From Polyangium sp. y55x31 (GTDB lineage Bacteria; Myxococcota_A; Polyangia; Polyangiales; Polyangiaceae): a stretch of DNA of 64,000 nucleotides. The stretch spans positions 744,001 through 808,000 of the forward strand of contig NZ_JARZHG010000002.1 of assembly GCF_029946505.1 (NCBI RefSeq), in the 5' to 3' direction. Below, in pieces: positions 32,623 to 41,594 of the stretch; the stretch's first letter is position 1; each line of letters opens with the position of its first letter. Both the position numbers and the translations under genes were made by a program. The notes under the pieces are model-generated. The model searched no databases. It saw only the letters and a program-made list of their open reading frames with translations, and was not told the origin of the DNA.

Positions 32623-33573
32623 TCACGCGCCCGAGGGGTGCCAGATCGTCTTCATCTCGACGAACCGCTCGATCCAGCGCGGGCTCGTCGCGCCGTCCGC
32701 GTCGAACCAGGCCGCCTCGTCGATCGATCGCGTCCGCACGCGCTTCACGTTGACGATGGCCGCCTCCTCCGCCTTGCGCGCGAGCTCCGGCGTCACGCCG
32801 TGCAGATCGAGCGCGGCCACCTCCATGTGCTTCGCGAGGTGCGGGAGCAGCTCGGCCGCGCGGCCCGTGAGCACGTTGATCACGCCGCCCGGCAGATCAC
32901 TCGTCGCGAGCGCCTCGCCGAGCACGAGCGCCGTGCGCGGATCCTCCTCGCTCGCGAGCACGATGACCGTGTTGCCCGCCGTGATGATCGGCAGGACCGC
33001 GCCGAGGAGCCCGAGCAGCGCCGGACGCGCCGGCGCCACGACGCCGACCACGCCCATCGACTCGGGCACCGTGAAATTGAAGTGCGGCCCGGCGACCGGA
33101 TTCAGGCTCGAAAACAAGCTCTGGTACTTGTCTGCCCAGCCCGCGTACGACACCACGCGATCGATCGCGGCCGCCGTCTCGGTCGCCGCGCGTGATGCAT
33201 CGAGCCCGCCGCGCTCGAGCGCGCGCGAAAGCTCGCCTTGCCGCGCTTCGAGCATCTCCGCGAGCCGATAGAGGATCTGCCCGCGGTTGTACGCGGTTCG
33301 GCCGGACCAACCCTCCCACGCGCCGCGCGCCACGACGACCGCGTCGCGCACGTCCTTGCGGGACGCCCACGGCACGTTCTCTTTCGTCCCACCGAGGCTC
33401 ATCGGATCCGCCACCTGGATGTACCTGCCCGACTCCGATCGAACGAACTGCCCGCCGACCAGCATTTTGTAGGCTTTGCGTACCGACAAACGTGCGGGCG
33501 GGACGAACCCATTCTCGCGCTCGTCCGCGCGGGCGGACGCCCCTGCCGTCTCCTTGTCCTTCGCGCGTGCCAT
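32623..33573 (-). CDS. Truncated, catalytically incomplete aldehyde-dehydrogenase-like protein
   Basis: This 316-residue protein aligns with the N-terminal nucleotide-binding half of aldehyde dehydrogenases (VGGQFVRSESGRYI, YRLAEMLEARQGEL, PESMGVVGVV, LPGGVINVLTG). It lacks the WNFP Asn, the LELGGK Glu and the catalytic Cys segment and stops after a short C-terminal tail. Its ATG overlaps the TGA of the complete ALDH upstream (TGATG), so the two are coupled. The pair resembles the two domains of ALDH16, whose second domain is a pseudo-ALDH. It probably forms a structural partner (inference). A frame extension upstream of 33573 is only the shadow of the neighbour. Confidence 0.75.
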   Translation of the reverse strand: MARAKDKETAGASARADERENGFVPPARLSVRKAYKMLVGGQFVRSESGRYIQVADPMSLGGTKENVPWASRKDVRDAVVVARGAWEGWSGRTAYNRGQILYRLAEMLEARQGELSRALERGGLDASRAATETAAAIDRVVSYAGWADKYQSLFSSLNPVAGPHFNFTVPESMGVVGVVAPARPALLGLLGAVLPIITAGNTVIVLASEEDPRTALVLGEALATSDLPGGVINVLTGRAAELLPHLAKHMEVAALDLHGVTPELARKAEEAAIVNVKRVRTRSIDEAAWFDADGATSPRWIERFVEMKTIWHPSGA

Positions 33574-35102
33574 CAGTCCACCTCGAGATACGGCAAGAGC
33601 CCTTGCCGGCCGCCCTCGCGGCCGAACCCGCTCTCCTTGTAACCGCCGAACGGAGAGCTCGGATCGAACTTGTTGTACGTGTTCGCCCAGACGACCCCGG
33701 CGCGCAGGCGCTGCGAGACCCAGAAGCTCTTCGAGCCCTTGTCCGTCCAGACGCCCGCGCTGAGGCCGTACATCGTGTTGTTCGCCTTCTCGATCGCCTC
33801 GTCGGGCGTGCGGAAGGTCATCACGGCGAGCACCGGCCCGAAGATCTCCTCGCGCGCGATGCGGTGCGACTGCGACACGCCCGTGAAGAGCGTCGGCGCG
33901 AACCAGTAGCCGCGCGTCGGCAACTCGCACGGCGCCGAGAACCGCTCGGCGCCCTCGCGTTCACCCGCGTCGACGAGCTCGCGGATCTTGTCGAGCTGCA
34001 TCTTCGAGTTGATCGCGCCGACGTCGGTGTTCTTGTCGAGCGGATCCCCCACGCGCAGCGTCTGCATGCGATCGCGGAGCTTCTGCAAGAGCGGCTCGAA
34101 CGCGCCCTCCTCCACGAGCAGGCGTGATCCCGCGCAGCAGACGTGCCCCTGGTTGAAGTAGATGCCCGAGATGATCCCCTCGACCGCCTGATCGAGCGGC
34201 GCGTCCGCGAACACGATGTTCGCCGCTTTGCCGCCGAGCTCGAGCGTGAGCTTCTTCTTCGTGCCGGACAGGGCCTTCTGGATCCGCTTGCCCACGTCCG
34301 TCGATCCCGTGAACGCGACCTTGTCCACGTCGGGATGCGCGACGACCGCCGCGCCCGTCGCGCCCGCGCCCGTCACGATGTTCACCACGCCCGGCGGCAG
34401 ATCACACTCCTCGATGATCTTCGCGAGCAAGAGCGCCGTGAGCGGCGTCGTCTCCGCGGGCTTGAGCACGCACGTGTTGCCCGCCGCGAGCGCGGGCGCG
34501 AGCTTCCAAGCGGCCATGAGGAGCGGGAAGTTCCAGGGGATCACCTGCCCCGCCACCCCGAGCGGCCGCGGCGAGCGACCCGGGAACGCATACGCGAGCT
34601 TGTCGGCCCAGCCCGCGTAGTAGAAGAAGTGCGCCGCCACGAGCGGCAGATCGACGTCGCGCGACTCCTTGATGGGCTTGCCGCCGTCCATCGTCTCCAC
34701 GATGGCGAGCTCGCGCGCCTTCTCCTGGATGACGCGCGCGATGCGGTAGACGTACTTGCCGCGCTCGATCCCGGAGAGCTTCGACCAGTATTTTTCGTAC
34801 GCATTCCGCGCAGCCTTCACCGCGAGATCGACGTCGCGCTCATTGGCCTCGGCGACCTCGGAGAGCTTCTGCTCCGTCGAAGGGCTCACCGTGTCGAAGT
34901 ACTTGCCCGACGACGGCGCGACCCACTTGCCGCCGATGAAGAGCTCGTAACGCGGATCGATCCGCACGTGATCGGCGGCCTCGGGCGCGGGCGCGTAGGT
35001 CCACGCCTTGCCGAACTCGAGCGCCGCACGCTGAGCAGGCGACGACGGGGCCGCGTGGGTCTCGCCGTTCGTCGCAGAGACGATCGTTTCCTTGGCGGTC
35101 AT
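33573..35102 (-). CDS. NAD(P)-dependent aldehyde dehydrogenase
   Basis: This complete 509-residue ALDH has N191 in PWNFP, FTGSTDVG at 264-271, the general-base E288 in LELGGK, and Cys at 322-323 in GHVCCAGSR. It oxidises an aldehyde to the acid. It follows deoC by only 9 bases. DeoC releases acetaldehyde and glyceraldehyde 3-phosphate, so oxidation of acetaldehyde is a plausible job (inference). It is coupled to a truncated ALDH-like gene downstream. The double Cys (CC) is found in several ALDH families; the first or second may be nucleophile. Confidence 0.9.
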   Translation of the reverse strand: MTAKETIVSATNGETHAAPSSPAQRAALEFGKAWTYAPAPEAADHVRIDPRYELFIGGKWVAPSSGKYFDTVSPSTEQKLSEVAEANERDVDLAVKAARNAYEKYWSKLSGIERGKYVYRIARVIQEKARELAIVETMDGGKPIKESRDVDLPLVAAHFFYYAGWADKLAYAFPGRSPRPLGVAGQVIPWNFPLLMAAWKLAPALAAGNTCVLKPAETTPLTALLLAKIIEECDLPPGVVNIVTGAGATGAAVVAHPDVDKVAFTGSTDVGKRIQKALSGTKKKLTLELGGKAANIVFADAPLDQAVEGIISGIYFNQGHVCCAGSRLLVEEGAFEPLLQKLRDRMQTLRVGDPLDKNTDVGAINSKMQLDKIRELVDAGEREGAERFSAPCELPTRGYWFAPTLFTGVSQSHRIAREEIFGPVLAVMTFRTPDEAIEKANNTMYGLSAGVWTDKGSKSFWVSQRLRAGVVWANTYNKFDPSSPFGGYKESGFGREGGRQGLLPYLEVD

Positions 35103-35111
35103 CGTGTCTCC

Positions 35112-36056
35112 TCAGTCCTTGCTGAAGTAATCGCCTGATTGGTACGCGCCCGTGCGCTCCTTCTCGAGCTGCATGAGCACGTCGTTGAGCAACGTGGACG
35201 CGCCGAGGCGGAAGAGATCCGGCGTGAGCCAGGCATCCCCGAGCGTCTCCTTCACGAGCACCAGGTAATGGAGCGCCTGCTTCGCCGTGCGGATCCCGCC
35301 GGCCGGCTTCATGCCGATGCGCTTGCCCGTCGCATAGAAGAAGTCGCGGATCGCCTCCAGCATCACGAGCGTCACCGCAGGCGTCGCGGCCGGCGTGACC
35401 TTGCCCGTCGACGTCTTGATGAAGTCCGCGCCCGCGAGCATCGCGATCTGGCTCGCCTCGCGCACGAGGTCGTACGTGCCGAGCTCCCCGGTCTCCAGAA
35501 TCACCTTGAGGTGCGCCTGTCCGCACGCCTCTTTCGTCGCCGCGATCTCGTCGAAGATGCGCGTCTTCTCGCCCGCGAGCAGCGCGCCGCGATCGATCAC
35601 CATGTCGATCTCGTCCGCGCCCCAAGCGACCGCGCGCCGCACGTCGTCGAGCTTCACGTCGAGCGCCGAGAGGCCGCTCGGGAACGCCGTCGCCACGCTC
35701 GCGACCTTCACGCTCGATCCGGCGAGCGCGCGCTTCGCCACGGGCACGAGCTTCGGGTACACGCAGATCGCGGCGCACGGCGGCACCTCGGGCGAGGCGT
35801 GGGGACGCATCGCCTTCTGGCAGAGCTGCGTCACCTTGCCCGGCGAGTCCTTCCCTTCGAGGGTCGTGAGATCCATCATCGCGATGGAAAGCAAGAGCCC
35901 CGCGACCTTCGCCTCCTTCTTGATGCTGCGCTTGCCGAGGGACGCCGCGCGCTCCTCGACCATCACCTTGTCCACGGTGGGCGCCGAGAAATCGGGGTAC
36001 GTCCGCACCCCGCTCGGCCCTACCGCGCCCTTGCCATTGCCGCCTTCTGCAGCCAT
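35112..36056 (-). CDS. deoC: Deoxyribose-phosphate aldolase
   Basis: This 314-residue protein carries DeoC motifs: ADEIDMVIDRG, the Schiff-base Lys segment GADFIKTSTGK, and RIGMKPAGGIRT with the second active-site Lys. It splits 2-deoxyribose 5-phosphate into acetaldehyde and glyceraldehyde 3-phosphate in nucleoside catabolism. The N-terminal 60 or so residues make it longer than the E. coli enzyme. ATG 36056 is chosen because the upstream frame is the antisense shadow of the neighbouring hydrolase. It begins an operon with ALDH, the truncated ALDH and probably fmt. Confidence 0.93.
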   Translation of the reverse strand: MAAEGGNGKGAVGPSGVRTYPDFSAPTVDKVMVEERAASLGKRSIKKEAKVAGLLLSIAMMDLTTLEGKDSPGKVTQLCQKAMRPHASPEVPPCAAICVYPKLVPVAKRALAGSSVKVASVATAFPSGLSALDVKLDDVRRAVAWGADEIDMVIDRGALLAGEKTRIFDEIAATKEACGQAHLKVILETGELGTYDLVREASQIAMLAGADFIKTSTGKVTPAATPAVTLVMLEAIRDFFYATGKRIGMKPAGGIRTAKQALHYLVLVKETLGDAWLTPDLFRLGASTLLNDVLMQLEKERTGAYQSGDYFSKD

Positions 36057-36125
36057 CGACCGGCCTCCGGGCCCGGACGCTAGCAGAACTATCCGCGCCG
36101 CGGCATCCCTGCTAAGGGTGGCAAG

Positions 36126-37019
36126 GTGCAGAGCGGGTCGGGCCTCGTCTTCGTCAATGGAATCCGCCTCTACATCCACCGTTTTCAGCCCGCCAGCGCT
36201 CGTCCGAGCGGACTGACGGTCCTGCTTCTCCACGGATACCTGGACTCGGGCGCCACCTGGGATCTCGTGGCCGAGCCCCTCGCGCGCGCCGGTCACGACG
36301 TCCTCGCCCCCGATCTGCGCGGGTTTGGCGAGAGCGACTCCGTCGGCGCAGGCGGCTACTACCACTTCCCCGACTACGTCAGTGACCTCTCGTCGCTGCT
36401 CGACATCCTCGCCCCGAAGCGCCTCGCGCTCGTCGGCCACTCGATGGGCGGCACGATCGCCGCGCTCTTCGCCGGCGCGCGCCCCCAGCGCGTCGATCAG
36501 CTCGTCCTGCTCGAAGGCCTCGGCGCCCCCGCCTCCGAGCCGAGCGTAGCCGTCGATCGCATGCGCACATGGCTCGACGACATGCGCTCGCTCGATCGCA
36601 CCCCGCGCCCCGTCGGCTCCTTCGACGAGGCCCTCGATCGCCTCGCCCGCAGGCACCCGCAGGTACCTCGCGCGATCCTCGAGAGCCGCGCGCGCCTGCT
36701 CACGCGCACCCACTCGGGCCGTTTGTCGTGGGCCTACGATTCCATGCACCGCACGACGGCGCCGGTCCCGTTCCACCTCGAGTCCTTCAAGTGCTTCCTC
36801 CGCCGCATCACGGCGCCCACGCTCTACGTGAGCGGCGGCATGACCGGCCTGCGTTTGCCCGACGAAGCCGAGCGCCTCGCGTGCATCCCGAGCACACTGC
36901 ACGTCGATCTCCCGGACGCCGGTCACATGATGCACTGGACCGCCCCCGAGGCGCTCGCCGAGCGTCTGCTGCGCTTCTTCGCCTCGCTGCCCGAAAGCCG
37001 GCCCGCCCCGCCGCGCTGA
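36126..37019 (+). CDS. Alpha/beta-hydrolase
   Basis: This 297-residue cytoplasmic hydrolase has the oxyanion-hole region LLLHGYLDSGATWD, the nucleophile elbow GHSMGG, and a final His in DAGHMMHW. The substrate is not apparent; such proteins range from esterases to dehalogenases. The start is a GTG at 36126; no better ATG occurs before the first strand. It is divergent from deoC. Confidence 0.85.
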   Translation: MQSGSGLVFVNGIRLYIHRFQPASARPSGLTVLLLHGYLDSGATWDLVAEPLARAGHDVLAPDLRGFGESDSVGAGGYYHFPDYVSDLSSLLDILAPKRLALVGHSMGGTIAALFAGARPQRVDQLVLLEGLGAPASEPSVAVDRMRTWLDDMRSLDRTPRPVGSFDEALDRLARRHPQVPRAILESRARLLTRTHSGRLSWAYDSMHRTTAPVPFHLESFKCFLRRITAPTLYVSGGMTGLRLPDEAERLACIPSTLHVDLPDAGHMMHWTAPEALAERLLRFFASLPESRPAPPR

Positions 37020-37078
37020 CCTCCCACGAGCGAGCGCCTCCGATTGAATTTTCGAGCGCGAAGCGCCACGCTGAAGAC

Positions 37079-37741
37079 ATGCGACACCCGCGCTTCTTTT
37101 CTTTCTCTTCGCTACCGCTTCCCGTCCTCTCGCTCGCACTCGCGACCGGCTTGCTCCTCACCGTGTCGAGCTCCGGATGCGGGACCGATCGCGCCTGCTT
37201 CTACTGGACCGAGCTCGAAGGCGCCTGCCCCTCGCAAGGCGAAGCCCTCGACTTCTTCCAGGGCGATTTCTGCTCGAGCACCATCACCTCGGTCGACAGC
37301 GAGGCCTCGTTCGAAGGCGACACCTGCTGTTACGACGTGACCGAGGACAGCTCAGCCTTCTCGACCTGCGTCCCCAGCCCCGGGCCCCTCCCGCCCGGCA
37401 CCTCGGTCGCCGTAGGCGTCGGCGGCTTCGGCGGCGTCGGCGGCGGCAGCGCCGGCGGCGCAGCCGGCGCCGGCGGCGGCATGGGAGGATCCGGCGGCGG
37501 ATCGACGTGCTCCTCGTGCAAGCAGTTCCTGCTCGAAGACAACCCGCCCGAGCTCTGCCCCGACTCCGTCCCGCTCTACGAAGCCTTCACCGACTGCAAG
37601 TGCTTCGGCGCCTGCGCATCCGTGTGCGGCGAGGCCTGCATGTCGAGCCAGGTCCCCGCATCCGACTGCGAGAACTGCCTGCTCGACAACTCGTCGAACG
37701 GCTGCGGCATGCAGTTCTTGGCGTGCTCGAACGACCAGTAG
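37079..37741 (+). CDS. Cys-rich lipoprotein with Gly-rich linker
   Basis: This 220-residue protein has a signal peptide and lipobox SSSGC. The mature part has two Cys-rich regions (about 35-100 and 140-220) separated by a Gly/Ala-rich linker (about 110-140). It resembles other myxobacterial surface lipoproteins (compare 60769-61419). Function is unknown. A palindromic repeat begins 25 bases after the stop. Confidence 0.75.
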   Translation: MRHPRFFSFSSLPLPVLSLALATGLLLTVSSSGCGTDRACFYWTELEGACPSQGEALDFFQGDFCSSTITSVDSEASFEGDTCCYDVTEDSSAFSTCVPSPGPLPPGTSVAVGVGGFGGVGGGSAGGAAGAGGGMGGSGGGSTCSSCKQFLLEDNPPELCPDSVPLYEAFTDCKCFGACASVCGEACMSSQVPASDCENCLLDNSSNGCGMQFLACSNDQ

Positions 37742-37766
37742 CTGAGGACAAACCGAGGGCGTAGCG

Positions 37767-37955
37767 CCGGGGTTTCACCCCAGGCCCGACCAGGGGCTGT
37801 CCGCCCCTGGACCCGGACCAGGGCAAGCCCTGGACGGGTGGGCGACGACTGCGCTTCGCGCAGTCGTCGCGGGGAAACTTTTTGTAGCTATCCGCCCCCC
37901 CTTTGCAGGGCAAACCCTGGGCGTTTGGTGCATCAACCGCGGTGCGGTCGATGCA
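37767..37955. repeat. Modular palindromic intergenic repeat, copy 2 plus partial copy
   Basis: The modules match copy 1. CCGGGG-TTTCA-CCCCAGG lies at 37767-37784. CCAGGGGC-TGTCC-GCCCCTGG lies at 37790-37810. CCAGGGCAAGCCCTGG lies at 37818-37833. A 13-bp perfect hairpin GCGACGACTGCGC-TTC lies at 37842-37870. A partial second copy follows: CAGGGCAAACCCTG (37906-37919) and a TGCATC...GATGCA hairpin (37929-37955). It fills the 220-base interval before the kinase gene. Confidence 0.8.
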
Positions 37956-37961
37956 CAGGCG

Positions 37962-39494
37962 TCAGAAGTTGATTTTGCCGACGTTCGGCGCAGGGCCCGT
38001 CGCCGCAGGTTTCGTGGTGCCTGTGCCCAGCGTGCCGAACGGCTTCGCGGAGGACGCGCCGCTCCCGAGCGCCGCAGGTTTCTGGCTCGGCGCCGGTTGC
38101 GGCGCAGTCGCAGCAGGCTCGACGTCGAGGCCGTCGCCTTCCGCAGGATTCGGCGCGGCCGCAGACGGCGCAGGCGCAGGTGCCGGCGTCGGCGTGGGCG
38201 CCGCGCTCGGCACGGGCGCTTGCGGCGTCGAAGCCGCGGTGGTGGCAGGAAGCTCGGGCGGCCGCGCGTTCAGGAAAAACGCAGCCGCTCCGCCCACGCC
38301 CGCCGCGAGCGCAAGGAACACGAGTCCCACGACAGCCGCCGGTGACATGCCGCGTCGCTGCCCGGCCACAGGAACGGAGATCGGCGCAGCCGCGCTCGCG
38401 CTCGGCCGCGAGGTCGGCCCGCCCGGCAGCGACGGCCGATCCTGCGCCGGCATCATCGCTTGTTGCGCCTGCACCGGCTGTTGCTGCTGCGCATACGGGA
38501 GCGGCGTCTGCGTCGCGGGATACCCCGGATACGACGCCTGCGACTGCCGCGGGTTCACCGCGCTCGCAGGCCCGAGCAGATGCCGCGCCGCGCTGCTCTC
38601 GAAGGCCGCCGCGCGCACCGCGTCTTGCAGCGCGCGCAGCTCGTTCAGCATGTCCTCGGCCTTCTGGTAACGCATCTGCGGCCGACGCTGCACCGCGCGC
38701 ATCACGACGTTGACGAACCCTTGCGAGATCCGATCGTTTCGCCCCGTCTGCAGCGGCGACGCATCCGTCATCAGCTTGGCGCGCGCGAGCTCCGCGTCCT
38801 GCGCGTCGCCGAAGATGTGACGCCCCGCGATCGCGCGGTAGAGCATCGCTCCGACCGCGTAGAGATCCGACGCCGCCGTCACGTCACGCGAGTTCAGGAT
38901 CTGCTCGGGCGCCATGTACTCGAGGGTCCCGAGCGCCATGTCCGCGCGCGTCAGGTTCGTCTGCTCGAGATCCTCACCTGCGCCGGACTCGATGCGGCCC
39001 ATGCCGAAGTCGACGATGATCGCGCGCGTCCTGCCGTTCGGCTGCGGCTCCATCATGATGTTGCCGGGCTTCATGTCGCGGTGGATGACGTGCGCGCGGT
39101 GCAGATCGCCGAGCGCGTCGACCACGTCGCAGCCCACGTCGATCGCCTCCTCGACGGAGAGCCTTCGCTGGTGCAGCACTTTCGAGAGCGGCTGGCCCTC
39201 GATGTACTCCATGACGAGCACGAGTCCGACGCTCGGATCCTCGACGAAGTCGACCACGCGCGCGACGTGATCGCTCCGGATGCGGCCGAGCAGGTTCGCC
39301 TCGCGCCGGAAACGCGCGACCACCTCGCGATCGTAGGCAGCGGCGGCGAGCAGCGTCTTGATCGCCACTTTCATGCCGATCGCGAGGTGCTCACCGGCCC
39401 ACACCTCGCCCATGCCGCCCGCGCCGACACGCGCGTCGACCCGGTACCGTCCCGCGATGATTGAGCCCGGAGCCAGATCCATACGATCGACCAT
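37962..39494 (-). CDS. Membrane Ser/Thr protein kinase (Hanks type)
   Basis: Starting at ATG 39494 gives 510 residues. The kinase domain (about 15-280) has GAGGMGEVW, the lysine in VAIK (46), HRDMKPGN in the catalytic loop, DFG, and APEQ in the activation segment. A Pro/Gln-rich linker follows, then one membrane segment (about 385-410) and a Pro/Ala/Thr-rich extracytoplasmic tail. An alternative start at 39482 (MDLAPG) is equally compatible. It would phosphorylate Ser/Thr of unknown targets; FHA proteins elsewhere in the window are candidate readers (inference). Confidence 0.9.
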   Translation of the reverse strand: MVDRMDLAPGSIIAGRYRVDARVGAGGMGEVWAGEHLAIGMKVAIKTLLAAAAYDREVVARFRREANLLGRIRSDHVARVVDFVEDPSVGLVLVMEYIEGQPLSKVLHQRRLSVEEAIDVGCDVVDALGDLHRAHVIHRDMKPGNIMMEPQPNGRTRAIIVDFGMGRIESGAGEDLEQTNLTRADMALGTLEYMAPEQILNSRDVTAASDLYAVGAMLYRAIAGRHIFGDAQDAELARAKLMTDASPLQTGRNDRISQGFVNVVMRAVQRRPQMRYQKAEDMLNELRALQDAVRAAAFESSAARHLLGPASAVNPRQSQASYPGYPATQTPLPYAQQQQPVQAQQAMMPAQDRPSLPGGPTSRPSASAAAPISVPVAGQRRGMSPAAVVGLVFLALAAGVGGAAAFFLNARPPELPATTAASTPQAPVPSAAPTPTPAPAPAPSAAAPNPAEGDGLDVEPAATAPQPAPSQKPAALGSGASSAKPFGTLGTGTTKPAATGPAPNVGKINF

Positions 39495-39676
39495 GCTAAC
39501 GGAAACAGTCGGCGAAACGGCAAAAGGTTGCGCAAGAAGCCCACGAACCCGGTCAGCCGACGTACGGAAAAGCCTGTATCTTTTTCCACACACGGCAGGA
39601 GCACGACACCCGCCCCCCGCGACAGGGCCGACCTGGACACGTGCGCCCGCGCCTCGACGGCGGTAACGGTCCGTCC

Positions 39677-40579
39677 GTGCAAATCGTCTTCTGCGGCACG
39701 GGCTGGTTCCCCATCGTCGACGCCATCCGCGCGCGGCTGCCCCGCGGCGTCGCGCTGCGCGTGTGGGACCCGGCCCTGCCCCTCGTGAGCCAGGTCGAGG
39801 ACGCCGACGTCCTCTTGCCCTCGAACGCCCGCCTCGACGCCGAGGTCATCGCCAAGCCGCAGAACCTCCGCCTCATCCAGCAGCCGGCTGTCGGCACCGA
39901 GGGCATCGACCTCACGGCCGCGCGCGCCCGGGGCGTCCCCGTGTGCAACGCGCCCGGCACGAACGGACAATCCGTCGCCGAGGCCGCGCTCTTCCTGATC
40001 CTCGCCCTCGCGCGCCGCTTCCCCCGCGCGAGCCGCGCCTTCGCCGAGCGCTCCATCGGCGCGCCGCTCGGCATCGAGCTCGCGGGCCGCACGCTCGGCA
40101 TCCTCGGCCTCGGCCGCTCCGGCACGGCCCTCGCCCGCATCGCCGAGGCCCTCGGCATGCGTATCCTCGCCGCCCGCAGCACGACGTCGCCCGAGGACCT
40201 CCTCGATCTCGCGTCCCGCGCCGACGTGATCAGCATCCATTGCCCCCTCACGCCGAAGACGCGGGGCCTCGTGGGAGAAGCGTTTTTCGCGCGCATGAAG
40301 CCCGGGGCCTTGCTGGTCAACGTCGGGCGGGGCCCGATCGTCGATCGAGAGGCCCTGCTGCACGCGCTTCAGACGGGTAGGCTCGGCGGCGTCGGGCTGG
40401 ATGTGTTCTGGGAGGAGCCGTGGGATCCGGCCGATCCGCTTTACCGCCGGGACGACGTCGTCGTCCTACCGCACGTCGCGGGTTCGACGGAGGAGTCGTT
40501 CGCGCGGATCGCGGACATCGTCGCGGGCAACGTCCACCGCCTCCTTCGCGACGAGCCGCTGCTGCATCGGATCGCGTGA
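39677..40579 (+). CDS. D-2-hydroxyacid dehydrogenase family protein
   Basis: Starting at GTG 39677 (MQIVFCGTGWF) gives 300 residues; an upstream in-frame GTG at 39641 is possible. The NAD-binding loop GLGRSG, the catalytic Arg in NVGRGPIVD, the Glu in the DVFWEEP segment and the His in LPHVAGST are all visible. The family reduces 2-keto acids to D-2-hydroxy acids, or the reverse. Substrate is not predicted. It is divergent from the kinase gene and convergent with the GST gene. Confidence 0.88.
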   Translation: MQIVFCGTGWFPIVDAIRARLPRGVALRVWDPALPLVSQVEDADVLLPSNARLDAEVIAKPQNLRLIQQPAVGTEGIDLTAARARGVPVCNAPGTNGQSVAEAALFLILALARRFPRASRAFAERSIGAPLGIELAGRTLGILGLGRSGTALARIAEALGMRILAARSTTSPEDLLDLASRADVISIHCPLTPKTRGLVGEAFFARMKPGALLVNVGRGPIVDREALLHALQTGRLGGVGLDVFWEEPWDPADPLYRRDDVVVLPHVAGSTEESFARIADIVAGNVHRLLRDEPLLHRIA

Positions 40580-40589
40580 CGTGCCCCGC

Positions 40590-41273
40590 TCAGCTCGCTC
40601 GGAAATCCGCGGTCCACGCGCCGGCGGCGCGGCACTCCTCGTCGTGCGACGGATCGCGAAACGTCTCGGCGATCCCTTCTTCGTACCACCTTCGCATCGA
40701 CGGGCGCCCGAGCATCCGCGTCGCGTAGGCCGCGGCCGCCTCGCCGAGGCGCAATCCATACGTCTGCCACCGGAAAACCACCGGCGCGAAGAAGGCGTCG
40801 ACCGCCGTGAACGTGTCCCCGGCGAGGAACGGCCCGCCGAAGCGCCCGAGCCCCTCGGTCCATAACGCCGAGATCCGCGCCACGTCGCGCTCCAGCGCGG
40901 GCGGCGTCTCGTGCAAGCGCACGCGAATGCCAATGTTCATGCTGCATTTCTCGCGCAGCACCCCGAACCCCGCGTGCATCTCGGCGGCCGCGGAGCGGGC
41001 CCACGCGCGGGCGTCCTCGTCGCGCGGCCACACGCCGGGGTGCCTTTCGGCGAGGTATTCCGCGATGGCGAGCGAATCCCATACCACGCGACCGCCGTCG
41101 AGCAGCGTCGGCACTTTCCCGGCCGGCGAAACCGCGCGGAACGGCGCCCACGCGGCCTCGTCGCCGAACCGGAGCAACCGCTCCTCGAAGGGAATGCCTG
41201 CTTCGACCATGAGGATCCACGGCCGAAGCGACCAGGACGAGTAGTTCTTGTTGGCGATGTAAAGGGTGTACAC
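40590..41273 (-). CDS. Glutathione S-transferase family protein
   Basis: This 227-residue protein has an N-terminal thioredoxin fold starting with YIANKNYSSWSLRPW, where a Ser is a candidate glutathione activator, then SPAGKVPTLLDGGRVVWDSLAIAEYL with the cis-Pro and glutathione-binding residues. The C-terminal helical domain follows. The type resembles zeta/yfcF-like GSTs; substrate is unknown. Its ATG is followed upstream by a 320-base interval with the regulatory region of the efflux operon. Confidence 0.87.
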   Translation of the reverse strand: MYTLYIANKNYSSWSLRPWILMVEAGIPFEERLLRFGDEAAWAPFRAVSPAGKVPTLLDGGRVVWDSLAIAEYLAERHPGVWPRDEDARAWARSAAAEMHAGFGVLREKCSMNIGIRVRLHETPPALERDVARISALWTEGLGRFGGPFLAGDTFTAVDAFFAPVVFRWQTYGLRLGEAAAAYATRMLGRPSMRRWYEEGIAETFRDPSHDEECRAAGAWTADFRAS

Positions 41274-41473
41274 GGGCGGCAGTTTACCCGGAGCCCCCCG
41301 CCGAGGTCACCCCCGCGACGCGGCCATGACCTTTTCCCATTTCACACGTGGCAGCTCGGGGCCGGTCTGGTTTGTCCCACGCGGGGCACGGGGCAAGCGG
41401 GAATAAATCGAGAAGGCCAGGACTCGACAACACGGGACGGAACCGGACGGAACGGGTCATGCGTCGTACCGCG

Positions 41474-41585
41474 CAAACATCGTTTGCAGTCAAACATGTT
41501 TGGCCCCGATAAAAAAATGCCTTGACCCTGCCTGCGCCGGACCTACATCACGTGGGTGAACTCGTTTGTCCTCAAACGTGTTTGG
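41474..41585 (+). promoter_or_regulatory. Promoter with two matched operator-like sites for the efflux operon
   Basis: Two sites share CGTTTG-N3-T-CAAAC-R-TGTTTGG: 41481-41503 and 41563-41585. The first contains the perfect palindrome CAAACATGTTTG (41491-41502) and is preceded by CAAAC-ATC-GTTTG (41474-41486). Between the sites lie TTGACC (41522-41527) and TACATC (41544-41549), 16 bases apart. The second site would cover the start of transcription and repress it. The rest of the 41274-41594 interval holds only a short tandem 10-base repeat (41435-41454). Confidence 0.65.
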
Positions 41586-41594
41586 GACACCACG

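Noticed and set aside
33574-33930. N-terminal extension of the truncated ALDH
   Set aside because: It is the out-of-frame shadow of the upstream ALDH. ATG 33573 with TGATG coupling and a plausible N-terminus fits better.
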